Shown piece by piece: positions 1 through 10,069 of a stretch of 54,890 nt of DNA. The notes beneath the pieces were generated by a model. That model did not search any database. It was not told the origin of the DNA and was given only the letters and a program-made list of their open reading frames with translations. The translations under genes and the position numbers were made by a program. The DNA lies in the NCBI RefSeq assembly GCF_000281045.1, contig NW_008246088.1, positions 451,724 through 506,613 of the forward strand. Direction: 5' to 3'. Within the stretch, counting starts at the first letter, position 1, and each line of letters starts with the position of its first letter. Source of the DNA: Saprolegnia diclina VS20 (Eukaryota > Oomycota > Saprolegniomycetes > Saprolegniales > Saprolegniaceae).

Positions 1-586
1 TGGTCGCAGCCGGCGCCGTCGTCGCTGCGTGCGAGCTCGAGCTCGATCCCGACGAGTCTTGGCTACTACTGGTCGCTGGCGCCGTCGTCGTTGGAACCGG
101 CGTGTCCTCGGGAGCCAAAGTCGTCGAAGATGGACTCGACGTTGCGATTGGAAATTCCGTCGTTGGGACTGGAATTGCTGTCGTGCTGTGTGCAGTGGGT
201 GTTGGTGTAGTACTAGACGGTGTTTGTGTGCTCGCTGGTGATGTTGTAGCTGTGACTGTTGTCGGAATCGGTTGAGGTCCTTTTGTATAGCTGGCGGGAG
301 ATGGTGTCGTTAAATTCAGCTGAATATCAAGGGCAGTCGTCAGATTGGTATCGACGGGTGCTGGTGTCGTTCCGTTGGTGAGGATCGTTGGGGTTGCAGC
401 ATTGTTGCTTGTGCCGTATGGACCAAGGGCCCAGAGTATGACAGCAGCAGCGACTACGAAGAAGAGGCCTGCACCCAAATGCCACTTTCGCTTGCATAGG
501 TTCATCGCACGGATACGAACGCTTGGAAGGTCGCGTTTGGATTTGCCGCGAAACTTGGAACCGTCATTCCTTGATGGGTATCGCAT
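1..586 (-). CDS. Mucin-like Thr/Ser/Pro-rich single-pass membrane protein (partial, runs off left edge)
   Basis: The reading frame opens with ATG at 586 and stays open to base 1, so the C-terminus lies outside the window. The first ~28 residues are basic (MRYPSRNDGSKFRGKSK). A hydrophobic stretch follows at about residues 38-54 (HLGAGLFFVVAAAVILWALG), read as an uncleaved signal anchor. Everything after that is very rich in Thr, Ser, Pro and Ala, with NGT and NLT sequons. This is typical of a heavily O-glycosylated extracellular stalk or cell-wall-associated domain. A second in-frame ATG at 505 sits just before the hydrophobic segment and could be the true start. No enzymatic domain is visible. 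The gene is divergent from the EF-hand/NPHP1 gene and they share a ~350 bp promoter region. Family is not recognised; function as a surface protein is inference from composition. Confidence 0.6.
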   Translation of the reverse strand, partial: MRYPSRNDGSKFRGKSKRDLPSVRIRAMNLCKRKWHLGAGLFFVVAAAVILWALGPYGTSNNAATPTILTNGTTPAPVDTNLTTALDIQLNLTTPSPASYTKGPQPIPTTVTATTSPASTQTPSSTTPTPTAHSTTAIPVPTTEFPIATSSPSSTTLAPEDTPVPTTTAPATSSSQDSSGSSSSSHAATTAPAAT

Positions 587-935
587 ATAACCGGTTGCGG
601 CTCCAAGGGTCTGCAGACCACTTTGCAAGTAAACTGTTATCGTACTCGAACAAGCAGACAGACACTGCGAAAGGACCACGTTTCTGAGCATTCGCAGCGC
701 CCGTCGAGACGATGGTTGCAAGCTCCGAGTTCGAGAACGATACCGTGCACGAGATTGCATCGACCTTTCTATACGAGACTTGTGCGTGGGTACCAAAAGT
801 TTGTGAGGGTAGAAGCGTTGCCAACGGCACACAGCAGTACACGGGGTTGTCATGCTCCAGGTACCAGGCAGAGCGTGGTGTCGGTAGTTGGTATCCGGAT
901 GCTCGACGAAAGGTCACGATCTTTCCCACTCGGCC
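587..935. other. Shared intergenic region between divergent genes
   Basis: About 350 bp separate the start of the mucin-like gene (- strand) from the ATG of the EF-hand/NPHP1 gene (+ strand). Reading frames cross this segment on both strands, but none shows a recognisable domain. I see no clear Inr/FPR element. It presumably carries both promoters. Confidence 0.4.
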
Positions 936-3900
936 ATGTTCAAGAAACTCGTCAAGCGCAGCCGGCGCCACGACTCGGACGACGACGAACCGAACGACCG
1001 CCAGCGCATTAGCGTTGGGAGCAAGTCGACGAAAAAGCCCAAGTCGAAAAAGACGGCTGCCTTCCTCGATGCTGACACGCTTGGCGCGCTCTCGAGCGCC
1101 GTGGCTGGCAAGCACAAGCTCAGCCCCGCGCGTCTTTGTCGCGTCTTTGAAAAGTACGACACCGACGAAGTCGGCGTCGTCGACGACGCGACGTTTGCCA
1201 AGTGCATCAAGAAGCTCGGTGTCGGGTGGTCGAAAGACCAGTTATCGGTTGTCCAGGACTGCTTTCGGGTGCGCCGACAAGCCATCGACTATTACAGCTT
1301 TGTGGACTTTGCCACGAGCACGCGCGACTCGGAAAAGCTCTCTGCGGTTGCCGCCGCGCTTTCCGAGGCCATTGCCGACTATGACAAGCGGTCGGGCGAG
1401 CAGCCCTTCAACCTGTACGAGTCGCTCGAGCGCGCCGACAAGAACGAGCGGGGGTGGCTCGCACCGGACGTGTTTCGCAAGTGCCTTACGCGACCCGTCG
1501 ACATGGAGCTCACGTCCAAACAAGTCAGCCTCCTCTTAGATCGGTTCTCGTTTGAATACGACACCAACAACGACGACGACGGTATCGGCATCGACTATGC
1601 GCAATTTGCGGCCTGGCTGCAGCCGTCGTTCCACTACAAAGCCAAGGATTTACAAAAGCGTGTCCAAGGACTCTTTCTACATGCCAAGAAGACGCATGGG
1701 CTGCGTTGCATTGACATTTTCAAGGCCGTTGACGACGACGCCAGCGGTCTCATTTCCCGACTCGAATTCAAGGAGGCGCTCCACGACCTCGGATTCCCCG
1801 TCACGGACGCGCAGATCAAGGGGCTCATCGAGTCGGTGGATGGCGACGGCAACGGCAAGATCGACTACAAGGAATTCGCCGCTGCGTTTGGTGCACCCAG
1901 TGAAAACGACGACGATGACGACGACGACGACGAAAATGACACTGGCAAGACGACCAAGAGCAAAAAGCCCAAGAAAATCCCGAGTCTCAAGGCGCTCATT
2001 GAGCCGAGTGTGTTGTCTGCCATGCTCACGGCCGTGCACGGCAAGCGCCGCAAGAACGGACTCGATCTCGCGGCCGTGTTTGAAAAATACGACACACACG
2101 AGCGGGGCTACCTCGACGCCGCGGCGTTCAGCAAAGGCGTTGCCAAGCTCGGCATCAAGCTCAAGAAGGATCACCTCGCCTGCCTATGTCTATGTTTTGG
2201 GGTCAAGAAGAAGACTGACGCGATCAACTACTACGCCTTTGTTGACTACCTCCAGCATCAGCCAGACACGAAGAAGCTCGATAAAATCCGGTCCAAGATA
2301 TCGACGCAGCTCCGGGCGTTTGACAAGGCGTCCGGCGAAGCGCCGACCAACTTGCATACGCAATTGACGCAACTCGATACCAAAGACGCGGGATGGATGC
2401 CGACGGCGACAGCCGACGCATTTTTCAGCGACCACGGAGGCCTCCGTCTCTCGGCCTCCGAGATTGAAACACTCCTCGAGCGCTTTGGCTACGACTACCC
2501 GGTGCGCGGCAAGTCCAAACCGGTGACAGGCGTGGACTACGACCAGTGCGCTCGCTGGCTACAGCCGACGTTGCATCTTGACGTCCAAGCGCTGCATGCC
2601 ACCGTGCGATCGCTTTTCCACCACGCCCAGAAGACGCATCAGCTGCGCCTCAAAGATGTGTTTCGGGACATTGACGTCGATGCGAGCGGTGTCATTTCCT
2701 GCATCGAATTGAAAGAAACGCTCCAAGCCATGGGGTTGCCCCTCACGGACGCACAGGTTCGATGTCTCGTGGACGAGTATGACACGGACGGCGACGGCAA
2801 AATCAACTACCGCGAGTTTGTGGCAGCGATCGGCGAGCCCGACGACAGCGACAACACGGCATCAAAACAAAAGAAAGACAAATCGCGGGGGTCGTCGCAA
2901 TCCAAGTCGCGCAGTGTCGTGCTCTCGCGCGAGATTCTGGACGTCCTCACAAAAGCCGTGCAGGACAAGCAGAGGAGCTCGACAGACCTCGTCGCCATCT
3001 TTGAGGCCCTCGATGCCAACGAGTCGGGCTTCTTGGACCGTGATCGCTTTGAAAAGGGACTTGGCAAGGCCAAAATCAAGCTCAAGAAAGACCAACTCAA
3101 AGCCGTCGCCGCTTGCTTTCAGAACAGCAAAAAACGCGGCATCGACTACTACCAATTCGTCGAGTTTGCATCGGCGCGGCACGACCTCGACGAGCTCGCG
3201 GCGATAGGCGATGGCATGCGCAAGGCTATTGCTTCGTACGACAAGCGGTCGGGCGAACAGCCGTACAATGTTCTCGAGTTTCTCAAGCAACTCGACCGGA
3301 AAAAGCGACTGCGTCTCCCAGTCCGGGCCGTCAAGACCTTTTTGGCCGAAAACACTGTCGTGGACTTTCGGTTGAAAGACAAGGAAGTCGCTGCCGTCGT
3401 GGCGCATTTCGAGTGTCACTACGACGACGGTGACGCCGGTGTCGACTATGAGCAATTTGCGCGCTGGCTGCAGCCGTCACTGCACTACGATGTCGCCGAG
3501 CTCCATGATCAGCTCAAGCGTCTCTTCAAGAAGACGAAACTCAAGTGGCGCGACATCTTCAAGGAGATGGACGCGGACGGCAACGGTATCGTGACGCGCC
3601 TCGAATTCAAAGAGGCGTTGCGCGATCTTGGCTTGCCCGTCACGGACGCCCAGTTGCGCTGCTTGATGGACGAGTATGACACGGATGGGGACGGCAAGAT
3701 GGCGTATGGCGAATTCCTCCGAGCTCTCGGACAAGATGACGAAGCCGATGACGGCACCGAGACGTACGGCGTCTGTTGTGCGACCGCCTTTACTGATTTT
3801 TCTCTAGGGCATCCCCAGCCTCGCCGTCGTTTCGCAAGAAAATGGCTGCTCGCTTTACGTTTAGCTCGTCGTACCGCTCCTGTGTGCTGTCGCAGTGTCG

Positions 3901-6900
3901 AGACGCTCACATCTGCGCATAGGAAATCAAAGCGAGAGTCGAAAAAAGTACCCGGGTCCGAGTCCGAGTCGGATGCGGCCGCGACCAAGCCCAAGCGGAC
4001 AAAGTTGTCCATTAAATCGTAGATCTACGCCATCCCATGCACCTCTTATCGTGTATCTGTCTAGTTTGTTCAGTCCAAAAGCCAAGGTCAAGAAACCGCC
4101 CGAGTCGAGTGAGGACGATACGCCGGCGCCATCCAAGAAGACCGCTAAAAAGAAACCTGCGGCAAGGAGCAGCAGCGACAGCGAGAGTCCGCAACCGAGA
4201 GCCAAGTCGTGTGCCACTAGACGAACGTTTTCTCATGACTGTCGACGTAGAGCCAAGTCCAAAAAACTAGCTATCTCGAGCGACGAGGCACCGGCAGCTT
4301 CGAAAAAGCGGTGCGCAATGTTCTGCAGTATCCCATGAATCTACATGATCATCTAGTCCTTCGGCCAAGAAGCCGCGAAGCGACAGCAGCGAGCCCCCGA
4401 GGTAGCGTATCACTATCACGGTCAAGTTCGCCAATAGGAGCCTTTGAACGTACGTAGGCGCAAGAAGAAAGTGGTCTCGAGCGACGACGATGCACCCAAA
4501 ACCAAAACCAAGTACTCTACTCAAGCTCCAATATGAGTCGTGGACAAACGACTTTGGGGTAGAGCATCCACAAAGGCGAAGCAACCGACATCATCCCGGT
4601 ATGCCGACAATCTGCTGTCACTTCTAGACACGTGCCATTATCACTAGAAAGCCGCCCCCGTCCAGCGATTCGAGTTCTGAGCAGTGAGTTTGGGCGGCTA
4701 TTCTTTTTGTTGGATTCAATCAATCTTGTAGGCCACCGCCCAAGAAGTCATCTCGCAGCAACGACCGCTCGCGTGGCAAGAAAACCAAATCACGGTACAT
4801 GTGGACTACTTGAGACTCATTTCTGAGTCGCGCTCGTGACGTAGATCGTCCAAAGCTAAATCGCACAGCTCCACCGACAGCGCGGGAGCTCCGTCGCCGC
4901 CAAATCGGGCATCGAGATCGGCACGCCGACAGTCGGCCACACCCAAGAAGGTTCGCTATGTAAGCGACTCGAACGGACAACTGGCGCCGTCCGACGACGA
5001 GGGGGCGTCGTCGAACTCGTCGGGCATGAATGTGGCCGACCTTCGCAAGTACAAGGACCGAGCAAAATCAAAGGCGAAGCGCAAGCGCCGGCGCCACGCC
5101 GAGTCGAGCACCGACGAAGAGGCGTCCGACGCCGAATACCTCGCGCACATGAAGCAAGCGCTCCGTATTGCGTTCGATTTCTACGACGTCGATCGCAGCA
5201 ACTCGATCGGTCAGCGGTCCCTCCCCAAGAATACGCTCATGGATGGCTCTAGACAAGGACGAGCTCGGGCATATTCTCCGCGCAGTCGGCGACGACGTGA
5301 CAGTCGATGAGCTTGGCAACATCATGCGCGCCGTGGACTTGGACGCGAGCGGGCAGATCGAGTTTGACGAGTTCTACCTCATGATGAAAACACGTCTGTA
5401 CGAGCAGCGCGTGGTGTTTCGCGCCAAGACCGAGCTCGAAGTGCGCGCGATCTTTGATCAAATCGACGCGGACCGCAACCGCGTGCTTGACACGGCCGAA
5501 TTTTACCACGCGCTTGTGCACGAACTTCAGATTCCACTCACACCAGACGAGTTTGACGCGGTCGTCGACGAGATCGACACGTCCAACGACGGTCGCATCG
5601 ACATTGAGGAGTTTAGCGCGTTTATGCTGCTCGTCGAGCAGCTCTCGGGCGGCTCGGCGTCGACGCAGCACTTGGCGCACCTCTGTAGCGACGCCATTTC
5701 GGGCATGAAAAAAATTGCACGTGGCGCGCCGCGGGACCCCGAAGCTCACCTGCTCGCGCTCCTTGGTGTCCCGACCAACTTTCGACACGCGGTGACGAGC
5801 ACGGCGCGCCGTGTTCAGAAACACTCGATGGAGTATGTGCTGTCGTTCCCGCCCCCCGAAGTGCGTTTAGCTCCCATAGCAATATGTCAAGCTGATAGAT
5901 TGATAGACGGTGTACAACATGGCACAGCACGGCAACCTGGCGCTCGTACCAACGCAAACACTGCAGGTTAGGGCAATGAATGAACTAATTTAGAAACGAC
6001 TTGTAGGAGGCGTGGGCAGGCGTCGAAGCATCCGAAGCGCTGCAAAAGCAAGCGATCGTGTCGCTCAAGCTCGCAAAAGGCGTGCCGGCGCCGTACGACA
6101 AACGCGAACACGACGTCGTGGGGCGAAAAGTGCGCGTCTGCTTCTTTGACATGGCCGACGCCACAAGTGCTACGACAGCCCACGGCGTCCGGCGTCTCGA
6201 GGGTCAAATCGTCGGCAACATCCACGAAATTTCCGTCGCGTGGTCGAAAAAAGAGGAAGACGTGTGGTACTTTTCCCGCGCCGCAACCAAAGCCGACGAC
6301 TACAAGTTTATCGTACCTCCCCTTATCCATTCTTATTGGTTTTGGTGACCTATCGTTATACGCAGGTGCGCACGAATACGCCGGCCGACGACCTTTACCT
6401 CTTTATTGAGTTTGTTCTCGAGCTCAAGAGCGAGACTGCCCACGAAATGCACCAAGCCGCGACCAAAGCAAAGTACAAGGTGCTGGACCACGTTGGGAAG
6501 CATTCGCACACGGTGGTGTAGGCACCACCCCCGGCCCACGCGTTGGTTCCTATCGAAATGGTGTGTTGCTGGGCGAAAATTCCCGTCGCTCAACTCCTCG
6601 CGCCGGGCAGCCAAGATGTTGTTCGCTTTGACGTACCATTGTACGGCGGTTCGATCCTTAACCCGGTCGAGCTTGACGAGGTACCGCATATTTTCGATAT
6701 ATTTCTTCATGTTTGTGTATTTTACAGCGTGCCATCTAGGACGAGATTTCGCGACGGCGCAGCGGGTGGCGGGCGCTCAAGAAGGCACTCACGGCCTATA
6801 GCCCACCCCAGCTCCACGTCAAAAGCCTCCAGATTCCCAAATTACCCTACCCTGTACCATCCCATGCCCCAAAAGGCGCCAACCCGAACCGTAAATTGTA

Positions 6901-7456
6901 GGAAAAACTGCAAATTGCGCAGCTGCCGTCGACCATCATTGCCCCGTACTCGGCCGTGTCCATCATCCAGGATTACATGAGCCTCATGAAGACGGTCCTC
7001 TCGACGCTCGAGTCGCCGTCGCACGTCTACACGTGTGAGCCCGCTCTCAAGCTTTTTCCTCGCATCTTGGACGATGCCGATGTGTACGAGGCCTTCCGCG
7101 CGGTTGCTGCCGAGCAATTGCGCCCGGGCATGTTCAAGGTACACCCATGTGGTACCGTAATTTTACGAATTGAGCGGTGTTAGACGCTCGCTGAGCGCCA
7201 CGACCGCTTTAAAAGCGTAGTTCTACGCATGTGGCCAGCGTTTACCGCACCCCGTGCCCGTATCGACATTGGCGGTGACACAGACGACAAGACCAGCAGT
7301 CGTCTCCAAGCGCACCTCGACGATATGGCCAAAGGGTCAACCAGTTTGAACCCGACATTTTCAACATTTTTGGATAGAAAATTTGGTTTTACCGATGTCA
7401 AGGAGCCAACAACGCCGTTCCACATTCGTGAAGTGTCGTTTGAACGTTTATTGTAA
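936..7456 (+). CDS. NPHP1: EF-hand repeat / nephrocystin-1 (NPHP1) fusion protein, 19 exons, ~1883 aa
   Basis: Exon 1 (936-3763) encodes three related ~300-residue modules. Each carries degenerate EF-hands (FEKYDTDEVG near residue 71) and a good C-terminal pair, e.g. DDDASGLISRLE (~265), DGDGNGKIDYKE (~301), DTDGDGKINYRE (~614), DADGNGIVTRLE (~878). Exons 2-10 encode a Lys/Ser/Pro/Asp linker (~943-1139). Exons 11-12 add four more EF-hands (~1190-1410). Exons 14-19 (~1484-1883) resemble the C-terminal half of animal nephrocystin-1: VRVCFFD, then GNIHEISVAWSKKEEDVWYF, EMVCCWAKIPVAQLLA, PPQLHVKSLQIPKL and FPRILDDADVYEAF line up in order with the human protein as I recall it. NPHP1 organises the ciliary transition zone. 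No SH3 domain, present in animal NPHP1, is visible. Remaining exons: 3808-3870, 3923-4018, 4074-4208, 4251-4310, 4357-4401, 4458-4511, 4563-4598, 4648-4683, 4732-4794, 4845-5209, 5253-5860, 5907-5966, 6007-6312, 6366-6479, 6522-6680, 6740-6853, 6902-7138, 7184-7456. An upstream non-ATG extension was rejected. Confidence 0.82.
3764..4844 (+). other. Tract of nine symmetric phase-2 mini-exons in the EF-hand/NPHP1 gene
   Basis: Ten introns of 42-56 nt occur between 3764 and 4844. They delimit exons of 63, 96, 135, 60, 45, 54, 36, 36 and 63 nt. Every one of these lengths is a multiple of three, and every bounding intron interrupts a codon after its second base. Any exon or run of exons could therefore be skipped without changing frame. 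The encoded peptides are alike: short clusters of Lys/Arg, Ser, Pro and Asp/Glu (SPKAKVKKPPESSEDD, RRKKKVVSSDDDAPK). Intron 2 has two phase-compatible donors (3828 and 3871; I used 3871) and intron 6 has a second possible acceptor at about 4437. Confidence 0.75.
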
Positions 7457-7493
7457 GCGAAAAATGTACGAAATCAATATCAACATCACAGTG

Positions 7494-8339
7494 TCACTTT
7501 GGGTTTGAACGGCTGGCGGCGAGTGCCACCAACTGCGCCTCGAGTTGCTGGTTGTACGCCGTCGTGCTCGCAATGCTCGAGTGGAGACCCGAGACCGACG
7601 TCGGTAAATCCTGCTTCGTCGGGTTGACCGAGACGCCGCCCGACATGGTGCTCTGAAAGCGCGTCGGCTTGGTCGACGTGCGTTGGTGCGACTGCTTACG
7701 CCTCTGTACCAACTGGATCTGGCGCTGGAGCTGTTTTTGCTGGGCGCGAAGTTGGTGCAAGCGCTGGGATAGCTTGGCTTGGATGAGTTTTCCCTGGACC
7801 GCCGCGGCGTTGCCATCGTTCGTATGCACCGACGCGGAAAGCGTCGTGTTGCTCTCGGACCCTGCCGGTGGCTCGATGTCGTCCGAGTCGAACGCTGCGG
7901 AAGATGACGACGCGCTGCTGTCCCAGCGTTCGCTGCCATCCCCCGACGACGATTCACTCGCCCCCATCGAGTCACCGCCGCTTGCAAGCTCGCTCGTCGT
8001 CATGTTGGGTCCCGTGTTCTGATTCGACGTCGTCGGTGCATTCGGATCGACCGGCGTCGACGTTGCACCGAGGTTGGAGGCGTCCCCAATGGATTTTGCT
8101 GTTGCATTTGGCGTCGTTGTCGTCACGTCAAAGGTGGTCGTGTTGCCACCGATGGCCGTGAACGACGACGGGGCTTCGGTTCGACTCGACGTATCTTGCA
8201 CCGGCGCCGACGCGTGCGAGTCAAAGACGCCGGTCGTTGTCGAGACGACCACAATGGTCGCGATCGCGCCGACGACAAACGCAACCACTGGTATCATCAC
8301 GCGCCGGGATCGGTACACCGGCACCGCTGCTTGGTCCAT
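7494..8339 (-). CDS. Single-pass membrane protein with Ser/Thr-rich region and C-terminal coiled coil
   Basis: An intronless frame of 281 codons starts at the ATG at 8339. Residues 1-14 are short and basic near the membrane (YRSRR). Residues 15-33 form a hydrophobic segment (MIPVVAFVVGAIATIVVVS), a probable signal anchor. Residues ~35-165 are low complexity, rich in Thr, Ser, Asn and Asp with NTT and NAT sequons. A Gln/Leu/Arg-rich helix follows (LRAQQKQLQRQIQLVQRRKQ, ~195-215) that looks like a coiled coil, and a second short helix ends the protein. I do not recognise the family. The stop codon lies only 37 bp from the end of the convergent EF-hand/NPHP1 gene. Its composition recalls the mucin-like gene at the left edge, so both may be surface proteins, but that is inference. 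Confidence 0.6.
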   Translation of the reverse strand: MDQAAVPVYRSRRVMIPVVAFVVGAIATIVVVSTTTGVFDSHASAPVQDTSSRTEAPSSFTAIGGNTTTFDVTTTTPNATAKSIGDASNLGATSTPVDPNAPTTSNQNTGPNMTTSELASGGDSMGASESSSGDGSERWDSSASSSSAAFDSDDIEPPAGSESNTTLSASVHTNDGNAAAVQGKLIQAKLSQRLHQLRAQQKQLQRQIQLVQRRKQSHQRTSTKPTRFQSTMSGGVSVNPTKQDLPTSVSGLHSSIASTTAYNQQLEAQLVALAASRSNPK

Positions 8340-8456
8340 CCTTCAAGCGTTGCAACTTGCCGACTCAATCAAGAAAGTAGAAATAGAAAGGACGGCAAAG
8401 AACTATCTTGAGAAGAGAGGCATCGGGTGCTATTCTCGGTCGGCGGCCGTTGCTGC

Positions 8457-9973
8457 TCAAAGCAAATCGTAAAAGTAGTCGAGCCCTTGCCCAATCTCCC
8501 AGATGGCGGCGCCGACGTGGGCCTTGGCGTAGAGCGCGAGCCGGTCGTCGATCGACTGCAAACACGGGTAGTACACGTGGCGTCGACCGGCCGCATAGAT
8601 GAATTTGCATTCCTACCCACACGAGACGACGTCGTGTCGATGGCTTCTCTAAAAGCACGTACATGGGCGACGGCATCCCACTGCACGTCGGGGGTATGGG
8701 TTTGCAACAGCGTCAAGTATGTCGATGCAATCACAGCCTCTAGCGTAGCAGGCGCGTCACCACCATGAAGCGAGCGATGGTATGTGTACCATTGGTGTCA
8801 TAGCCGTAAAAGGCCAGACCCATGAGAAGTTTATGCGGCGGCGTGAGCTGCTGCAGCGTCGCTTGCAACCACGGGAGCGGCGCGTTGGGGCCCATGGACG
8901 AGTAGTCGTACGCGTTGACCGAGATGCGGTGCACGTACGGAAGGACCCTAGAGTCACCTTGTCAAATGCAGCACATATCGCAAAGGCTTACGCTTGCAAG
9001 TGGCGCGCGTCCACCGACAGCTGGCCCTACACCATGCCGTCTATATGAGCACAGGTAGAGTGTTTCCGCCTACGTTGCGCTGGCTCGTGGGCAAGACGAG
9101 CAATAGCAGGCGCTTGGCTTTCGCCAGGGCTTTGCCGAGCGCCTTGATGAACGGCACCGTCACGTCCACGATGGGAACCTGCGAAGGAAGGACATTGTCG
9201 GTAGAGATCTTCTTTGCGCATGAGGATACCTCGAGCGTGAGGCCGTCAAAGTGGTGCGTCTCCACCTCGCGCAGCAGAAGCGAGAGGACCTGCGACGCCT
9301 CGGCAGCGCTGAGCGACGGCATTTCAAACATGAAGCGTGGTACAATTTGGGGACCGAGCCCGTCGTGACCACGGACAGCGTCGATCCAGTTTGCATCGGC
9401 GTCGTGGCCGCCGGTGAGTACCGGCGTTCTCGCGGCGTCGTGGCGGATCTGCCACGAATGATGACGCAAAGTCGTTGGTTCGATCCATCATGCGTACCTG
9501 GTACCACACGGGCGCAATGTAGGTAAATTTGCGGCGAAAGGTCTTGGCCATGTCGTAGCCGTGGTTGTTCCATGGTGTGACGTAGCCAAGGGTTTCGCCG
9601 GCGAAGCGCTTGGTGTCGACGTCGCCCGCGTAAGCTTGGGCATGCTACAGGCCAGCATCACATCCTGGATGTATCGACGCCTGCGCACCGTCAGAATCGA
9701 TGCGACGCTCGGAGTCGTTGTAACGAGGCCGCGCGTGTGCACGGACGGGATCAAGCAGACGCCGGCAGCCTCGTCGACGACGCATGCCACCTACAGCACC
9801 TCGTCGTCACTGCGTTGGTTCAAGCCGCCTCGCACCGCCGGGAGATCGTCGTCATGGCCATCGTCAGCGTCGTCAAAGATGAAGTCGGCGTCGTTGGCGG
9901 CAGCTGCCAGAGTGGCCATCGCCAGCGCGCTGAGAAGCAAGGCGAGGACCGTCGCTCGCCATCGTCGCATCAC
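8457..9973 (-). CDS. CHID1: CHID1-like secreted GH18-fold protein (chitinase-like, probably non-hydrolytic), 9 exons, 378 aa
   Basis: The start at 9973 gives a cleavable signal peptide ([20 protein letters not shown]) followed by an acidic stretch. Downstream blocks match animal chitinase domain-containing protein 1 in order: [94 protein letters not shown] and the C-terminus [15 protein letters not shown]. Length also agrees (human protein about 390). CHID1 is a secretory/lysosomal saccharide-binding member of the GH18 fold. The canonical catalytic motif FDGxDxDxE is replaced by FDGLTLEVS, so hydrolysis is unlikely. Exons, 5' to 3' on the - strand: 9836-9973, 9689-9790, 9498-9644, 9230-9448, 9074-9178, 8992-9026, 8790-8947, 8663-8739, 8457-8612. 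Introns are 44-51 nt. Only 96 bp separate it from the divergent gene at 10070. Confidence 0.85.
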
Positions 9974-10069
9974 GTCCGATCTTCGCCTGCCAGGTGATTT
10001 ACCGTACTGTCCGGATAATGGAATGCCACAGCCGTTTTGGTCAATTCTTCGAGCTGCGATCCGAGAAGG

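Noticed and set aside
564-1115. 183-codon - strand frame over the start of the EF-hand gene
   Set aside because: Antisense to exon 1 and its leader, with no domain; the mucin-like gene uses another frame.
5896-5906. Alternative acceptor at 5898 for intron 12 of the EF-hand/NPHP1 gene
   Set aside because: It gives an unlikely peptide and a different frame; the acceptor at 5906 keeps the frame into the nephrocystin part.
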